Part shown: one piece after another, positions 40,668 to 49,122 of the stretch | Numbering within the stretch: the stretch's first letter is position 1 | How the letters are laid out: each line of letters begins with the position of its first letter | From: Leifsonia sp. Root1293 | GTDB taxonomy: Bacteria; Actinomycetota; Actinomycetes; Actinomycetales; Microbacteriaceae | Direction: 5' to 3' | Assembly (NCBI RefSeq): GCF_001425325.1 | Contig: NZ_LMEH01000002.1 | Coordinates: 153,109-217,108 of the forward strand | Length of the DNA stretch: 64,000 nt | Translations under genes and position numbers: made by a program | Notes under the pieces: model-generated | What the model was told of the DNA's origin: nothing | What the model saw: the letters and a program-made list of their open reading frames with translations, nothing else | Databases searched by the model: none

Positions 40668-41930
40668 ATGAACGACACGGAACGCGGGCCGGGCGACCGG
40701 CCCGCGCTTTCGCGCTGCATCCGAGTTCCGGCCGACGAGTTCGCCCGGGAGTACTGGGGCCGGCGACCACTGCTCTCCGAGGCCGCAACCCTGAGCGGGG
40801 CCTTCGACGACCTGTTCTCAACGGATGCCGTCGACGAACTCGTGACCGAGCGCGGCCTCCGCACCCCCTTCATCCGCATGGCGCACGAGGGTTTGGTGTT
40901 GAAGCCCGAGTCGTACACAGCGCCCGGCGGTTTCGGCGCCGAGGTGGGTGACCAGGTCAGCTCCGACAAGGTTCTGGCCGAGTTCGCCGCCGGCGCCACC
41001 ATCGTGCTGCAGGGCCTGCATCGGCTCTGGCCCCCACTCATCGACTTCACCAGGCGACTCATCGATGACATCTCTCATCCGGCTCAGGTGAACGCGTACG
41101 TGACTCCGGCGTCGTCGCGCGGCTTCGACCCGCACTACGACGTGCACGACGTGTTCGTGCTGCAGATCAGCGGTGAGAAGCACTGGCGCATCCATGCCCC
41201 CGTGCACGTCGACCCCCTGCGGGATCAGCCGTGGAGCGACCACAGCGCCGCCGTGTCCGAGGCGGCGACCCACGCACCCGTCATCGACGCCGTGCTGCGT
41301 CCTGGCGACGCCCTCTACCTGCCGCGCGGCTGGATCCACTCCGCCGAGGCCCTCGGAGACACGTCGGTGCACCTGACCATCGGCATGGCCGCCTACACAC
41401 GCGCCGACGTCGTGCAGACGCTCGTCGCGGCTGCCGCCGATTCACAGGCCCTGCGCTCCTCTCTTCCGCTGGGCATCGACCTGACGGATGCCGCAGCCGT
41501 GCGCGCCATCGTCGAGCAGACGGCGGAGCAGCTCGTCGCCGTGCTCGAGTCGGCGCGGGCCGACGACGCAGCAGCAACGACCACGGCCTCCACCGTCGCC
41601 CGCCGATTGTCGTCGCGGCTGATGGCGGCGACCCGCCCCGAGCCGATCGCTCCCCTCGCCACCGTCGACGCGATCGCGCACCTCACCGCAACCACCCGGG
41701 TGCGCTGGCGCGGATCGCTGGGCGCCCGCGTCGAGCAGGTCGGAGACAAGGTGAGGCTAGTCTCGCGGCTCACCACCCTCACGCTTCCCGGTGAGGCGGC
41801 AGCGGGTCTCCGGCATCTGATCACGGGCGTCGCGACAGCCGTCGCCGACATTCCCGGCCTCGACGAGTCGGATGCCCTGGTCGTGGCGCGGCGCCTGCTG
41901 CGCGAGGGCTTCCTCGTGGCGCTCGAGTGA
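40668..41930 (+). CDS. JmjC/cupin-domain 2-oxoglutarate oxygenase (ROX-like)
   Basis: A 420-residue Fe(II)/2-oxoglutarate oxygenase of the bacterial YcfD/RoxA-like cupin group. FAREYWGRRPLL near the start, the iron triad H156-x-D158 (DPHYDVHDVF) with H224 (RGWIHSAEA), and GEKHWRIHAP are diagnostic. The C-terminal ~170 residues form the winged-helix-like dimerisation/substrate part of ROX enzymes. E. coli YcfD hydroxylates an arginine of ribosomal protein L16. The gene follows a repeat-peptide gene by one base, raising the question of a second substrate. A sucrase/ferredoxin-like gene follows 19 bp downstream. Confidence 0.9.
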   Translation: MNDTERGPGDRPALSRCIRVPADEFAREYWGRRPLLSEAATLSGAFDDLFSTDAVDELVTERGLRTPFIRMAHEGLVLKPESYTAPGGFGAEVGDQVSSDKVLAEFAAGATIVLQGLHRLWPPLIDFTRRLIDDISHPAQVNAYVTPASSRGFDPHYDVHDVFVLQISGEKHWRIHAPVHVDPLRDQPWSDHSAAVSEAATHAPVIDAVLRPGDALYLPRGWIHSAEALGDTSVHLTIGMAAYTRADVVQTLVAAAADSQALRSSLPLGIDLTDAAAVRAIVEQTAEQLVAVLESARADDAAATTTASTVARRLSSRLMAATRPEPIAPLATVDAIAHLTATTRVRWRGSLGARVEQVGDKVRLVSRLTTLTLPGEAAAGLRHLITGVATAVADIPGLDESDALVVARRLLREGFLVALE

Positions 41931-41949
41931 CGACCCGGCCGGCGGCCTC

Positions 41950-42894
41950 GTGAGCACGGACGGACCGTTCGGCGACAGCGGGTGGCAGCCGTGCAGCGAC
42001 CGTGCGCGCGAGCGAGGGGACCCACTCGCCGGTACCGGTTCGCGCGGCATGCAGTGGTTCCTCATCGAGGTCTCCGGACCGTGGGGATCGCGGGCGTTTC
42101 TTGACCCGCCGTTCGACACCACGCTGGGGCGAGCGCTCATCCAGCGCATCGAGGGCGCCGGCATGCGCCCTCTCGCCATCCGTCGCACCGGACGCCGCCC
42201 CGAGCAGACCTCGTGGTCGTGGGCGAGCGTCGACTCCCGGCCCGGGCAGGAGTCCGTGCGCTGGGGATCGGTCGACCGACCGGAGCACTTGCTCGACGTT
42301 CCGCTCGACGGCTCGACGGGTGAGGCATCCGACCGGCCGATCTTCGCCGTCTGCGCCCACGCGCGCCACGACCAGTGCTGCGCCGTGCGCGGACGACAGG
42401 TCGTCACGACGCTCGCACAAGCCTTCCCCGAGGAGACCTGGGAGTGCTCGCACCTGGGCGGTGACCGGTTCGCCGGCACGCTCGTGATGCTGCCGCACGG
42501 GCTGTACTACGGCAACGCCGACGATGGAGACGCCGTGCGCATCGCCGACGCCTACCTCGACGGGCGCGTCGTCGAGGAGCACTATCGCGGACGAAGCTCG
42601 CTGTCGCATCCCGTGCAGGCGGCGCAGCACTACGCACGACTGGCGCTCGGGGACGAGGGCATCGAGGCGTACCCGCCGCTCGACGAGCAGGCGACGACCG
42701 GGCACGACGGACGGGCGGGGTGGACGGTGTCCCTCGGAACTGATGCCGGCCCCGTGACAGTCGAGCTCACGGAGTCATCGTCCGACCCCCTGCTCTCGAC
42801 CTGCTCGGCCACCCGGCAGCTGCGGGTGAGGCAGTACGAGCTGGCGGCACTGACCCCGCCCGTGTCCGCTCCGCTGGCCCCGCTGGTCGAGTAG
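41950..42894 (+). CDS. sucrase/ferredoxin-like protein (thioredoxin-like [2Fe-2S] family)
   Basis: A 314-residue member of the sucrase/ferredoxin-like family: FAVCAHARHDQCCAVRGRQV and ETWECSHLGGDRFAGTLVMLPHGLYYG carry the conserved Cys and His residues expected to bind an iron-sulfur cluster in a thioredoxin-like ferredoxin fold. GTG 41950 is the only reasonable start (VSTDGPFGDSGWQPCSD). The last residues (LVE) and the TAG stop are provided by a REP family 1 unit. It is probably co-transcribed with the JmjC gene, and might supply electrons, but this is unproven. Confidence 0.85.
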   Translation: MSTDGPFGDSGWQPCSDRARERGDPLAGTGSRGMQWFLIEVSGPWGSRAFLDPPFDTTLGRALIQRIEGAGMRPLAIRRTGRRPEQTSWSWASVDSRPGQESVRWGSVDRPEHLLDVPLDGSTGEASDRPIFAVCAHARHDQCCAVRGRQVVTTLAQAFPEETWECSHLGGDRFAGTLVMLPHGLYYGNADDGDAVRIADAYLDGRVVEEHYRGRSSLSHPVQAAQHYARLALGDEGIEAYPPLDEQATTGHDGRAGWTVSLGTDAGPVTVELTESSSDPLLSTCSATRQLRVRQYELAALTPPVSAPLAPLVE

Positions 42895-43014
42895 GGCCCG
42901 ACCCCCACCCGCTGGTCGAGTAGCGCCCGACCCCCACCCGCTGGTCGAGTAGCGCCCGACCCCCACCCGCTGGTCGAGTAGCGCCCGACGAAGTCGGACG
43001 CGTATCGAGACCAC
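42885..43014. repeat. REP family 1 array
   Basis: Three tandem head segments (CCGCTGGTCGAGTAGsGCCC, ~33 bp period) followed by one full unit ending GAAGTCGGACGCGTATCGAG ACCACC. The first head contains the TAG stop of the ferredoxin-like gene. Confidence 0.9.
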
Positions 43015-43040
43015 CCTCACACGCCCCCGCCCCCGCCCCC

Positions 43041-43132
43041 CGCTCGCTGAGGGCCGAGCGCAGCGACCGCCCGAAGCGCATCGAACGGCGCGCAGGCTTC
43101 AACCGCGGGCTCCGCCCGGGCCTCAGCGAGCG
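43041..43132. repeat. REP family 2 pair as a large inverted repeat
   Basis: CGCTCGCTGAGG (43041-43052) and CCTCAGCGAGCG (43121-43132) are perfect 12-bp inverted arms of two facing units. The right-hand arm supplies the TGA stop of the HNH gene. Confidence 0.85.
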
Positions 43133-44007
43133 GGCGCCTCCGCCGCATACGCGCGCTGCTCCGGACACGTCGTGAGGATGCGCTCGATCGCGTCGTGCTC
43201 CGCCTGCGTGACCCAGAGTCCGTAGGCCGACTTGACCGAGACCTGCCGCGCGACGTAGCTGCAGCGCACCGACTTCTGCGCCGGAAGCCAGGTGGCGGCG
43301 TCACCGTCGCCCTTCTGCATGTTCGAGCGCCCGTCGACGGCCAGCAGGTTGAGTGGGTCGTTGGCCAGGGCCTCGCGCTGCACCTGCGTCAGCTGCTGGG
43401 CACCCGTCTGCCAGGCGTTCGACAGCGCCACGAGATGGTCGATCTGCACGAGGGCGCTCGTGTCCTGTCCTCGCACGAACTCGATGGTCGCGCCGGTGTA
43501 CGGGGAGACGAGCGTCCCGGTCATGACCTTGCACGGCCCCGCCTTCGCGATCGCGATGAGATCCCGGGCCAGCACGTCGTTCCGGGTGTCGCAGCCGTTG
43601 CGGTCGATGTCCTTCCAGGCGTGTCCGAAGTCGCCCTCCCGGTCGTATCCGGTCTTGGGGGCTCGCCCCTTGATCGGCAGGGCCTCGAGCACGGCGAGCG
43701 CGGTGCCGACAGGGGAGGGAGTCGGTGTGGATGTGGACGTGGGCGTCGCGTTCGGTGTCGGTGAGGCCGCCCGCGAAGGCGTCGGGGTCGCCACCGCGGA
43801 CGATCTCGGGGACGAGCCCGCGGAGGGAGAGCGCGACGATGACGGGGCAGCATCCGTCGCGCTCGATCCCGCGCCCGCTGGGCCTCCCAGTCCGGGATCG
43901 CCGGCGAGCCCGACACTGACGATGGCGATCACGCACGCGGCGATGACCGATGCCACGCCAGCGAGGCGGGCTCGGGTCGCGCGTGGGCGCGTGGAACGGG
44001 GTTTCAT
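43123..44007 (-). CDS. exported HNH-type nuclease (DUF1524/GmrSD-like)
   Basis: A 294-residue protein: N-terminal membrane helix/signal (residues 15-36), a 70-residue Ser/Thr/Pro linker, then a DUF1524 HNH nuclease domain with GYDREGDFGHAWKDIDRNGCDTRNDVLARDL, the catalytic VQIDHLVALSNAWQTGA and NLLAVDGRSNMQKGDGDAATWLP. It is secreted or anchored, so likely degrades external DNA rather than acting in restriction. TAGCGT on the minus strand (44060-44065) may be its -10. The stop codon comes from a REP unit. Confidence 0.9.
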   Translation of the reverse strand: MKPRSTRPRATRARLAGVASVIAACVIAIVSVGLAGDPGLGGPAGAGSSATDAAPSSSRSPSAGSSPRSSAVATPTPSRAASPTPNATPTSTSTPTPSPVGTALAVLEALPIKGRAPKTGYDREGDFGHAWKDIDRNGCDTRNDVLARDLIAIAKAGPCKVMTGTLVSPYTGATIEFVRGQDTSALVQIDHLVALSNAWQTGAQQLTQVQREALANDPLNLLAVDGRSNMQKGDGDAATWLPAQKSVRCSYVARQVSVKSAYGLWVTQAEHDAIERILTTCPEQRAYAAEAPAR

Positions 44008-44145
44008 CTGCAGAGCCTCGGCAAGCTGGTGGTCGTCGTGCGGGCGGATCGCCCCCGAGACGCTATCAAGTGACGACGGGCCGAGCGCCCGTCGCCACGG
44101 CGGTCATGCTCGTTGTGGGGGTGGCCTCCGAGCGCCTAAGCCCGG

Positions 44146-44227
44146 ACGAGTCAGCGGATTTCACCACGAGAACAGCCCGAATCCGCCCGTTCCCCTGCCG
44201 CAGGCACGCCGGACTCCGCTGACTCGT
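44146..44227. repeat. 13-bp perfect inverted repeat downstream of recQ
   Basis: ACGAGTCAGCGGA (44146-44158) and TCCGCTGACTCGT (44215-44227) are exact inverted copies 56 bp apart. The left arm can alternatively pair through GCGGATT with AATCCGC at 44180-44186, so two exclusive hairpins are possible. It lies 28 bp after the recQ stop, between recQ and the HNH gene. Confidence 0.7.
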
Positions 44228-44254
44228 ACGCGTCGCCGAGCTGAGAAGCGAGCG

Positions 44255-46372
44255 TCACCCGCGCAGAGCGAGCGCGAACGGGAGCACGTCCGGAACGCCG
44301 GCCCGGCGCAGCTCGCGGGCGGCAACGGTGAGGGTCCAGCGACTGTCGACCAGGTCGTCGACGAGCAGCACCGGCCCGGACGCCGCCGTGGCCAGGTCGA
44401 GCGTCGAGGTGTCGAAGCGGTCCCAGAGCCCGCCGAGGCGGTACACGCTGTTTCCGCCGGGTTCACCGGTCGGGCCGCCGTTGCGCGTGCCGAGCTCGCC
44501 CAGGTAGGGCAGGCGGCCGACGCTTGCGAGGCCCCGGGCGAGCGAGTCCACGAGCAGCGGATGCCGCCGCGACGGCACCGCCACCACTCCGACGGGACGC
44601 GTGACCCAGCCCCACTCAGCGAGCACCCGCACGCAGGCGTCGAGAACGGCTGGCGAGACTGCGGCATCCGGTGCTCGTGCCGCGAAGACGGCACGCAGGG
44701 TGCCGCCCCACCCCAGGTCGGTGAGGCGGGCGAGAGCGCGGCCCTCGAGCATCCGCTCGTCGACGGCGATGCGTCCTTTGACCGGAACGCCGAGCTTGTC
44801 GGCTCCGGTCGGCCACTGCGCACGGGGGTCGATGGGAACCCCGACGCGGTCGAGAGCCGACGACGCCGTGGCCGCTGCTCCCTCGGCGAGGTCCTTCGGG
44901 TACCAGATGCCCGCGCAGTTGTCGCAGCGACCGCACGGCGCCGCCGTCTCGTCGTCGAGGGCCCGCTGCAGGAACTCCATGCGGCAGCCGGTCGTCGTCT
45001 CGTACTCCAGCATGTGCTGCTGTTCGGCCGTGCGCTCCGCTGCGATGCGGGCGTAGCGCTCGGCGTCGTAGGTCCACGGCTGCCCGGTGGCGATCCAGCC
45101 GCCCTGCACCCGCTTGACGGCCCCATCGACGTCGAGCACCTTGAGGAGCAACTCGAGCGGGGTACGACGGATGTCGACCAGCGCCTCGAGCGCGGGGGTC
45201 GACGTCGGCGTCGATGAGGCAGCCAGCTCGGCGATCACCCGTTCGGCCCGGATCTGGTTGGGCATCGAGGCGGTGGCGAAGTAGTGCCAAATGTCCGGAT
45301 CCTCCCGGCCGGGCAGCAACAGGACGTCGGCGTTGTCGGTGGCGCGGCCGGCGCGGCCGACCTGCTGGTAGTAGGCGACGGGCGACGACGGCGCGCCGAG
45401 GTGCAGCACGAACCCCAGATCGGGCTTGTCGAAGCCCATGCCGAGTGCGCTCGTCGCGATGAGCGCCTTCACCTCGTTGCGCTTCAGCATGCCCTCGGAC
45501 TCCTCGCGCTCGCCCGGGTCGGTCTGCCCGGTGTAGGCGCGCACGTTGTGGCCCGCCTGGCGCAGCAGCCTCGCGGTGTCCTCGGCTGCTGCAACCGTGA
45601 GCGTGTAGATGATGCCAGATGCCGGGAGCTCACCGAGATGGCTGAGCAGCCAGGCCAGGCGCGCCTGGGCGTCGGGAAGCCGCAGCACCCCCAGGCGGAG
45701 CGATGCCCTGGCCAGCGGGCCGCGGATGGTCACGACGTCGACGGCAGTGCCGTCGGCACCGGCGCCGAGCTGCTCGGCCACGTCGGCGACGACCCGGCTG
45801 TTGGCCGTCGCCGTGGTGGCCAGCACCGGCACGGACGCCGGCATGCGGGCGATGAGGTCGCGCAACCGCCTGTAGTCCGGCCGGAAGTCGTGCCCCCAGT
45901 CGCTGATGCAGTGCGCCTCGTCGACGACGAGCAGTCCGACGCGCTGCACGAGGGCTGGCAGCTGCTGCTCGCGGAAGGACGGGTTGTTCAACCGCTCGGG
46001 TGAGACCAGCAGCACGTCGACCTCGTCGGCGGCCAGCTGGGCGAGCACCTCGTCCCACTCGTGGGCATTCGTGGAGTTGATGGCGACGGCGCGCACGCCG
46101 GCACGGGCCGCGGCCGCGATCTGGTCGCGCATGAGCGCGAGCAGGGGCGAGACCAGGATGGTGGGGCCGGCACCCCGCTGGCGCAGCAGCAGGGTCGCCA
46201 CGAAGTAGACCGCCGATTTGCCCCACCCCGTGCGCTGCACCACGAGGGCGCGTCGGCGGTCGTCGACGAGAGTCTCGATGGCCTCGAACTGCCCCTCGTG
46301 GAACTGGGCCTCGTCGTTGCCGACCAGTCGACGGAGAACGGAGAGGGCGGCATCCTTCGTCGATTCGGTCAT
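44255..46372 (-). CDS. recQ: RecQ-family ATP-dependent DNA helicase with C-terminal phosphoribosyltransferase-like domain
   Basis: A 705-residue 3'-5' helicase. QRTGWGKSAVYF is the Walker A, VDEAHCISDWGHDFRPDYRRL the DEAH box and RecQ-specific loop, TATAN motif III and GMGFDKPDLGFV with QQVGRAGR the second RecA domain. The zinc module is TGCRMEF...CGRCDNC (about 458-490). After it comes a winged-helix-like part and then VLLVDDLVDSRWTLTVAARELRRAG (about 672-697), a PRPP-binding-loop motif of type I phosphoribosyltransferases. This tail is absent from E. coli RecQ. Recombination repair of stalled forks is the expected role. Confidence 0.92.
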   Translation of the reverse strand: MTESTKDAALSVLRRLVGNDEAQFHEGQFEAIETLVDDRRRALVVQRTGWGKSAVYFVATLLLRQRGAGPTILVSPLLALMRDQIAAAARAGVRAVAINSTNAHEWDEVLAQLAADEVDVLLVSPERLNNPSFREQQLPALVQRVGLLVVDEAHCISDWGHDFRPDYRRLRDLIARMPASVPVLATTATANSRVVADVAEQLGAGADGTAVDVVTIRGPLARASLRLGVLRLPDAQARLAWLLSHLGELPASGIIYTLTVAAAEDTARLLRQAGHNVRAYTGQTDPGEREESEGMLKRNEVKALIATSALGMGFDKPDLGFVLHLGAPSSPVAYYQQVGRAGRATDNADVLLLPGREDPDIWHYFATASMPNQIRAERVIAELAASSTPTSTPALEALVDIRRTPLELLLKVLDVDGAVKRVQGGWIATGQPWTYDAERYARIAAERTAEQQHMLEYETTTGCRMEFLQRALDDETAAPCGRCDNCAGIWYPKDLAEGAAATASSALDRVGVPIDPRAQWPTGADKLGVPVKGRIAVDERMLEGRALARLTDLGWGGTLRAVFAARAPDAAVSPAVLDACVRVLAEWGWVTRPVGVVAVPSRRHPLLVDSLARGLASVGRLPYLGELGTRNGGPTGEPGGNSVYRLGGLWDRFDTSTLDLATAASGPVLLVDDLVDSRWTLTVAARELRRAGVPDVLPFALALRG

Positions 46373-46459
46373 CAGTCCATGCTCGCAGAAATGTCCGTCG
46401 GCGACCGGTGGCGTCCACGCACGCTGCGCTGGCCGCTGGCCGCTAGTCGCGTCGGGCTG

Positions 46460-47743
46460 CTAGTCGCCCTTGGGCACGCAGATCGCCGCGGCTTTCAACT
46501 TGTCGGCCATCTGTTCGGCCGACCACGGGAGCTCGATCACCGGCTTGTCGAGGCCCGACTTGGCCGCGGCATCAGTCCTGGCCCCGAGCGAAGCCAGCTG
46601 AAGCGCGAAGTTCTTCGCGAACTCGCGGCCCGCGGTGGCGTTGTTCAGCATGACGACCACCGTGAGCCCACTGCTGGGGTCGGAGTATGCGGCGCTGATG
46701 TAGCCGCCGAAGTTGCCGGAACCGCCGCGCAACGGACCGATCTGGGTGCCGCCGTAGCCCTGGCGCTCCCACTGCGGAGCTTCGCCTCCGAGCGGCACGG
46801 TCTTCCACTGGAGCTTGTGGGTCTTCTCGGTGAGCGTCGTCCCCGACGCGAGCGACTGAACGAGGACCTTGAGCTCCGGCACCGTCGACACAGCGCCGCC
46901 CGAGGTGCCTGCCATGGACGGCGAGAGCTTCGAGACGGCACGGATGGCGTCGCACTTCGGCGCACCGTCGACGACCGGGGTGACGTACCCGGCCGGGTGA
47001 GCGCCGGGAACCTCGATGGTGGACTCGCCGGGAATGGTGGTCTCGTCGAGGCCGAGAGGATCGAGCACGTACTGCTTCTCGAGGTCGCTCCAGCTGCGCC
47101 CGGTCGCCGCCTCGAGGGCGAGCCCGAGCAGCATGTAGCCACCGTCGGAGGGCGCCCACTTCTCACCGGGAGCTCCGGTGCGCGGCAGGGCGAGGGCGTT
47201 GGAGACGATCTCGATGGGCGGCCAGGGGCGCTCGGGATTCTTGGAGAACTGGGCGCCGAGGGCTCCCCGGGTGTCGGCGATGCCCGACGTGCCCTGGCAG
47301 AGCTGGCCGAGGGTGATCCCGGCGGTGCCCGGGATCGACGGAAGGACGTGCGAGACGAAGTCGTCGAGGCTAACGACCTTCTCATCGACGAGTCTCATGA
47401 GAACCGTGCAGGTCATGCCCTGCGTCAGTTCGCCGATGCGGAAGTGGGTGTCGGTGGTGACGGGAGACTTGTCCTTGAGGCCGAGCTTGCCGCTGGCGGC
47501 CAGCCATTGGCCGCTCCACGGTGCCCACACGCCGGCGACTCCACCCGTCGCGTCGGAGAGTGCGATCGCGTTCTTCAGAGCGTCGCTGAGAGATTCCTCG
47601 ACGCTCGCGCCGAACGGCGTGTCGACCTGCTCTGGAAGGGCGGCGCGAGCGGCGCCGGTGCTCGAACACGCGGTCACGACAAGGGCGACGACCGCGAGGA
47701 TCGCCGCACTGGCGAAGCCACGCGCTCTTGTCCTGCCGGTCAC
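46460..47743 (-). CDS. lipoprotein, serine hydrolase (beta-lactamase class C/PBP) homologue lacking SxxK
   Basis: A 427-residue lipoprotein (lipobox VVTAC, C26) with the beta-lactamase/D-alanyl-D-alanine-peptidase-like fold: VAGVWAPWSGQWLAASG, TTDTHFRIGELTQGM, VVSLDDFVSHVLPSIPG, ITLGQLCQGTSGIAD, GGYMLLGLALEAATG and AGYVTPV. At the place of the catalytic SxxK motif it reads ELTQ (E105...Q108), and PSDGGY stands where YxN is expected, so it is probably not a hydrolase. It may bind peptidoglycan or another protein. GTG 47743 has a GAGGGGG site; TAGGAT (47773-47778, minus) may be its -10. Confidence 0.85.
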   Translation of the reverse strand: MTGRTRARGFASAAILAVVALVVTACSSTGAARAALPEQVDTPFGASVEESLSDALKNAIALSDATGGVAGVWAPWSGQWLAASGKLGLKDKSPVTTDTHFRIGELTQGMTCTVLMRLVDEKVVSLDDFVSHVLPSIPGTAGITLGQLCQGTSGIADTRGALGAQFSKNPERPWPPIEIVSNALALPRTGAPGEKWAPSDGGYMLLGLALEAATGRSWSDLEKQYVLDPLGLDETTIPGESTIEVPGAHPAGYVTPVVDGAPKCDAIRAVSKLSPSMAGTSGGAVSTVPELKVLVQSLASGTTLTEKTHKLQWKTVPLGGEAPQWERQGYGGTQIGPLRGGSGNFGGYISAAYSDPSSGLTVVVMLNNATAGREFAKNFALQLASLGARTDAAAKSGLDKPVIELPWSAEQMADKLKAAAICVPKGD

Positions 47744-47929
47744 TTCGATCCCCCTCGAGTTCCGCTCACTAGATCCTAACCGCGCGGGCCATCACGCCCT
47801 GTGCACGGCGTATAACGAACGGCTCCCAATCCGATAGGTGCTCCTGCGGCGAACCCTCTGAGCGCGACAGGAGTCACGCATGATCTGCGAGGCGGATGCC
47901 GCGCCGACAAGAATCTGGAGGCGAAAGCC

Positions 47930-48343
47930 ATGAATTCCTCACCCAACCGCATCGTCGGAGTCATCTTCGGCGCCGTCTACCTCCTCGTGGGAGTCCTCGG
48001 CTTCTTCGTCACCAACGGAGTCGACTTCGTGGCGACCCGAGGCGGCCTCCTCCTCGGCATCTTCGAGGTGAACCCGTTCCACAACATCGCCCACCTCCTC
48101 ATCGGCGCGGTGCTGCTGATCGGCGGACTCTCGAGCGTGAAGGCCGCGAAGGGCGTGAACACCGTGATCGGCGCCGCCTACCTGCTGCTCGGCATCGTCG
48201 GCTTCTTCCTGGCCGGCACCTCGGCGAACATCCTGGCGCTCAACACGCCTGACCACTTCCTGCACCTCGCCAGCGCGATCCTGCTGCTCGGCGTCGGTCT
48301 GGGAGCCGAGCGCGGCGTTCGCACGAACGCGGCCGTGGCGTAA
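47930..48343 (+). CDS. DUF4383 membrane protein
   Basis: A 137-residue four-helix integral membrane protein of the DUF4383 family. IVGVIFGAVYLLVGVLGFFV, FEVNPFHNIAHLLIGAVLLIG, NTVIGAAYLLLGIVGFFL and PDHFLHLASAILLLGVGL are the four repeating helices with conserved Asn-x-x-His. ATG 47930 has a CTGGAGG ribosome site. It lies five bases before the next membrane-protein gene. The role is unknown, though the family is frequent in stress-linked actinobacterial operons. Confidence 0.87.
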   Translation: MNSSPNRIVGVIFGAVYLLVGVLGFFVTNGVDFVATRGGLLLGIFEVNPFHNIAHLLIGAVLLIGGLSSVKAAKGVNTVIGAAYLLLGIVGFFLAGTSANILALNTPDHFLHLASAILLLGVGLGAERGVRTNAAVA

Positions 48344-48348
48344 CTGCC

Positions 48349-49071
48349 ATGAGCGCTCGGATGAGCCGCCCGCGCCCCTCGATGGCTCCGGTCCCCCCGG
48401 CCGCAGTGACCGAGTCGGCCGCGACGACCCCGGCTCCTGTTCCATCAGAGACGTCGCCGTTCCCGTCGGCGTCCCTGGTGGCACGGGCCTGGCCACCGCT
48501 CGCGGCCTTGGGCGCGGGTCTCATCCACCTCGCCGTCGCGGCGAGCGCCCCGGCGGTACTCGCGGTGCTGCTCGCCGCGATCGGCATCGCCGAGGTCGCA
48601 TGGGGCATCGCCGTGCTCCGCGCCGGGCACCCTGTTCTCCTCCGACTGGCGCTCGTCGTGTCGTCGGCGTCGTCGGCGCTGTGGGTGGGCGTCGCTTTCT
48701 CCCTCGTGGCCGTCGGAGCCGCCGAACCGGCAGCATCCGTTCCCCTGATCCCCCTTCTTGCGGCGACACTGTTCACGCTGTCCGTCGCAGGAATCTGCGC
48801 ACGATCGCTGCGACGAACGGATGCGGCCGCCACCGTAACCGCATCAACCGGTTCCATCGGCCCGGCCACGCCAGCCGCGGGTGCGCCACAAGCATCCGTC
48901 GCCCCGGTCCCGGCCTCCAGCGGATGGCGCTTCGTCGGAGCCTTCGCGGCGAGCGCCGCTCTGGTGTCGGCCATCGCGACCCCTGCTCTCGCCGCCACCG
49001 AAGCCGGGCAGTACGCCCACCCGCACGGCGAGCACAGCGTGGAGCTCGTCGTTCCCGGCCACGAGCACTAG
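48349..49071 (+). CDS. multi-helix membrane protein of unknown function
   Basis: A 240-residue protein with a ~40-residue Pro/Ser/Ala N-terminus, four helices (AWPPLAALGAGLIHLAVAASAPAVL, LLAAIGIAEVAWGIAVLRAG, LLRLALVVSSASSALWVGVAF, LIPLLAATLFTLSVAGICA), a variable Ala/Thr/Pro region, a further helix (WRFVGAFAASAALVSAIATPALA) and a short histidine-rich end (YAHPHGEHSVELVVPGHEH) that could bind metal. It is immediately downstream of the DUF4383 gene and presumably works with it. Not a family I can name. Confidence 0.75.
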   Translation: MSARMSRPRPSMAPVPPAAVTESAATTPAPVPSETSPFPSASLVARAWPPLAALGAGLIHLAVAASAPAVLAVLLAAIGIAEVAWGIAVLRAGHPVLLRLALVVSSASSALWVGVAFSLVAVGAAEPAASVPLIPLLAATLFTLSVAGICARSLRRTDAAATVTASTGSIGPATPAAGAPQASVAPVPASSGWRFVGAFAASAALVSAIATPALAATEAGQYAHPHGEHSVELVVPGHEH

Positions 49072-49122
49072 GCGCCAGCCTCCCCGCTCGAGAAGGCAGG
49101 CGCCGCCGAATCGGATGCGCCG

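Noticed and set aside
44146-44227. Insertion-sequence remnant bounded by 13-bp inverted repeats
   Set aside because: The inner 56 bp has no coding content and the flanks show no direct duplication, so I report it only as a structured element.
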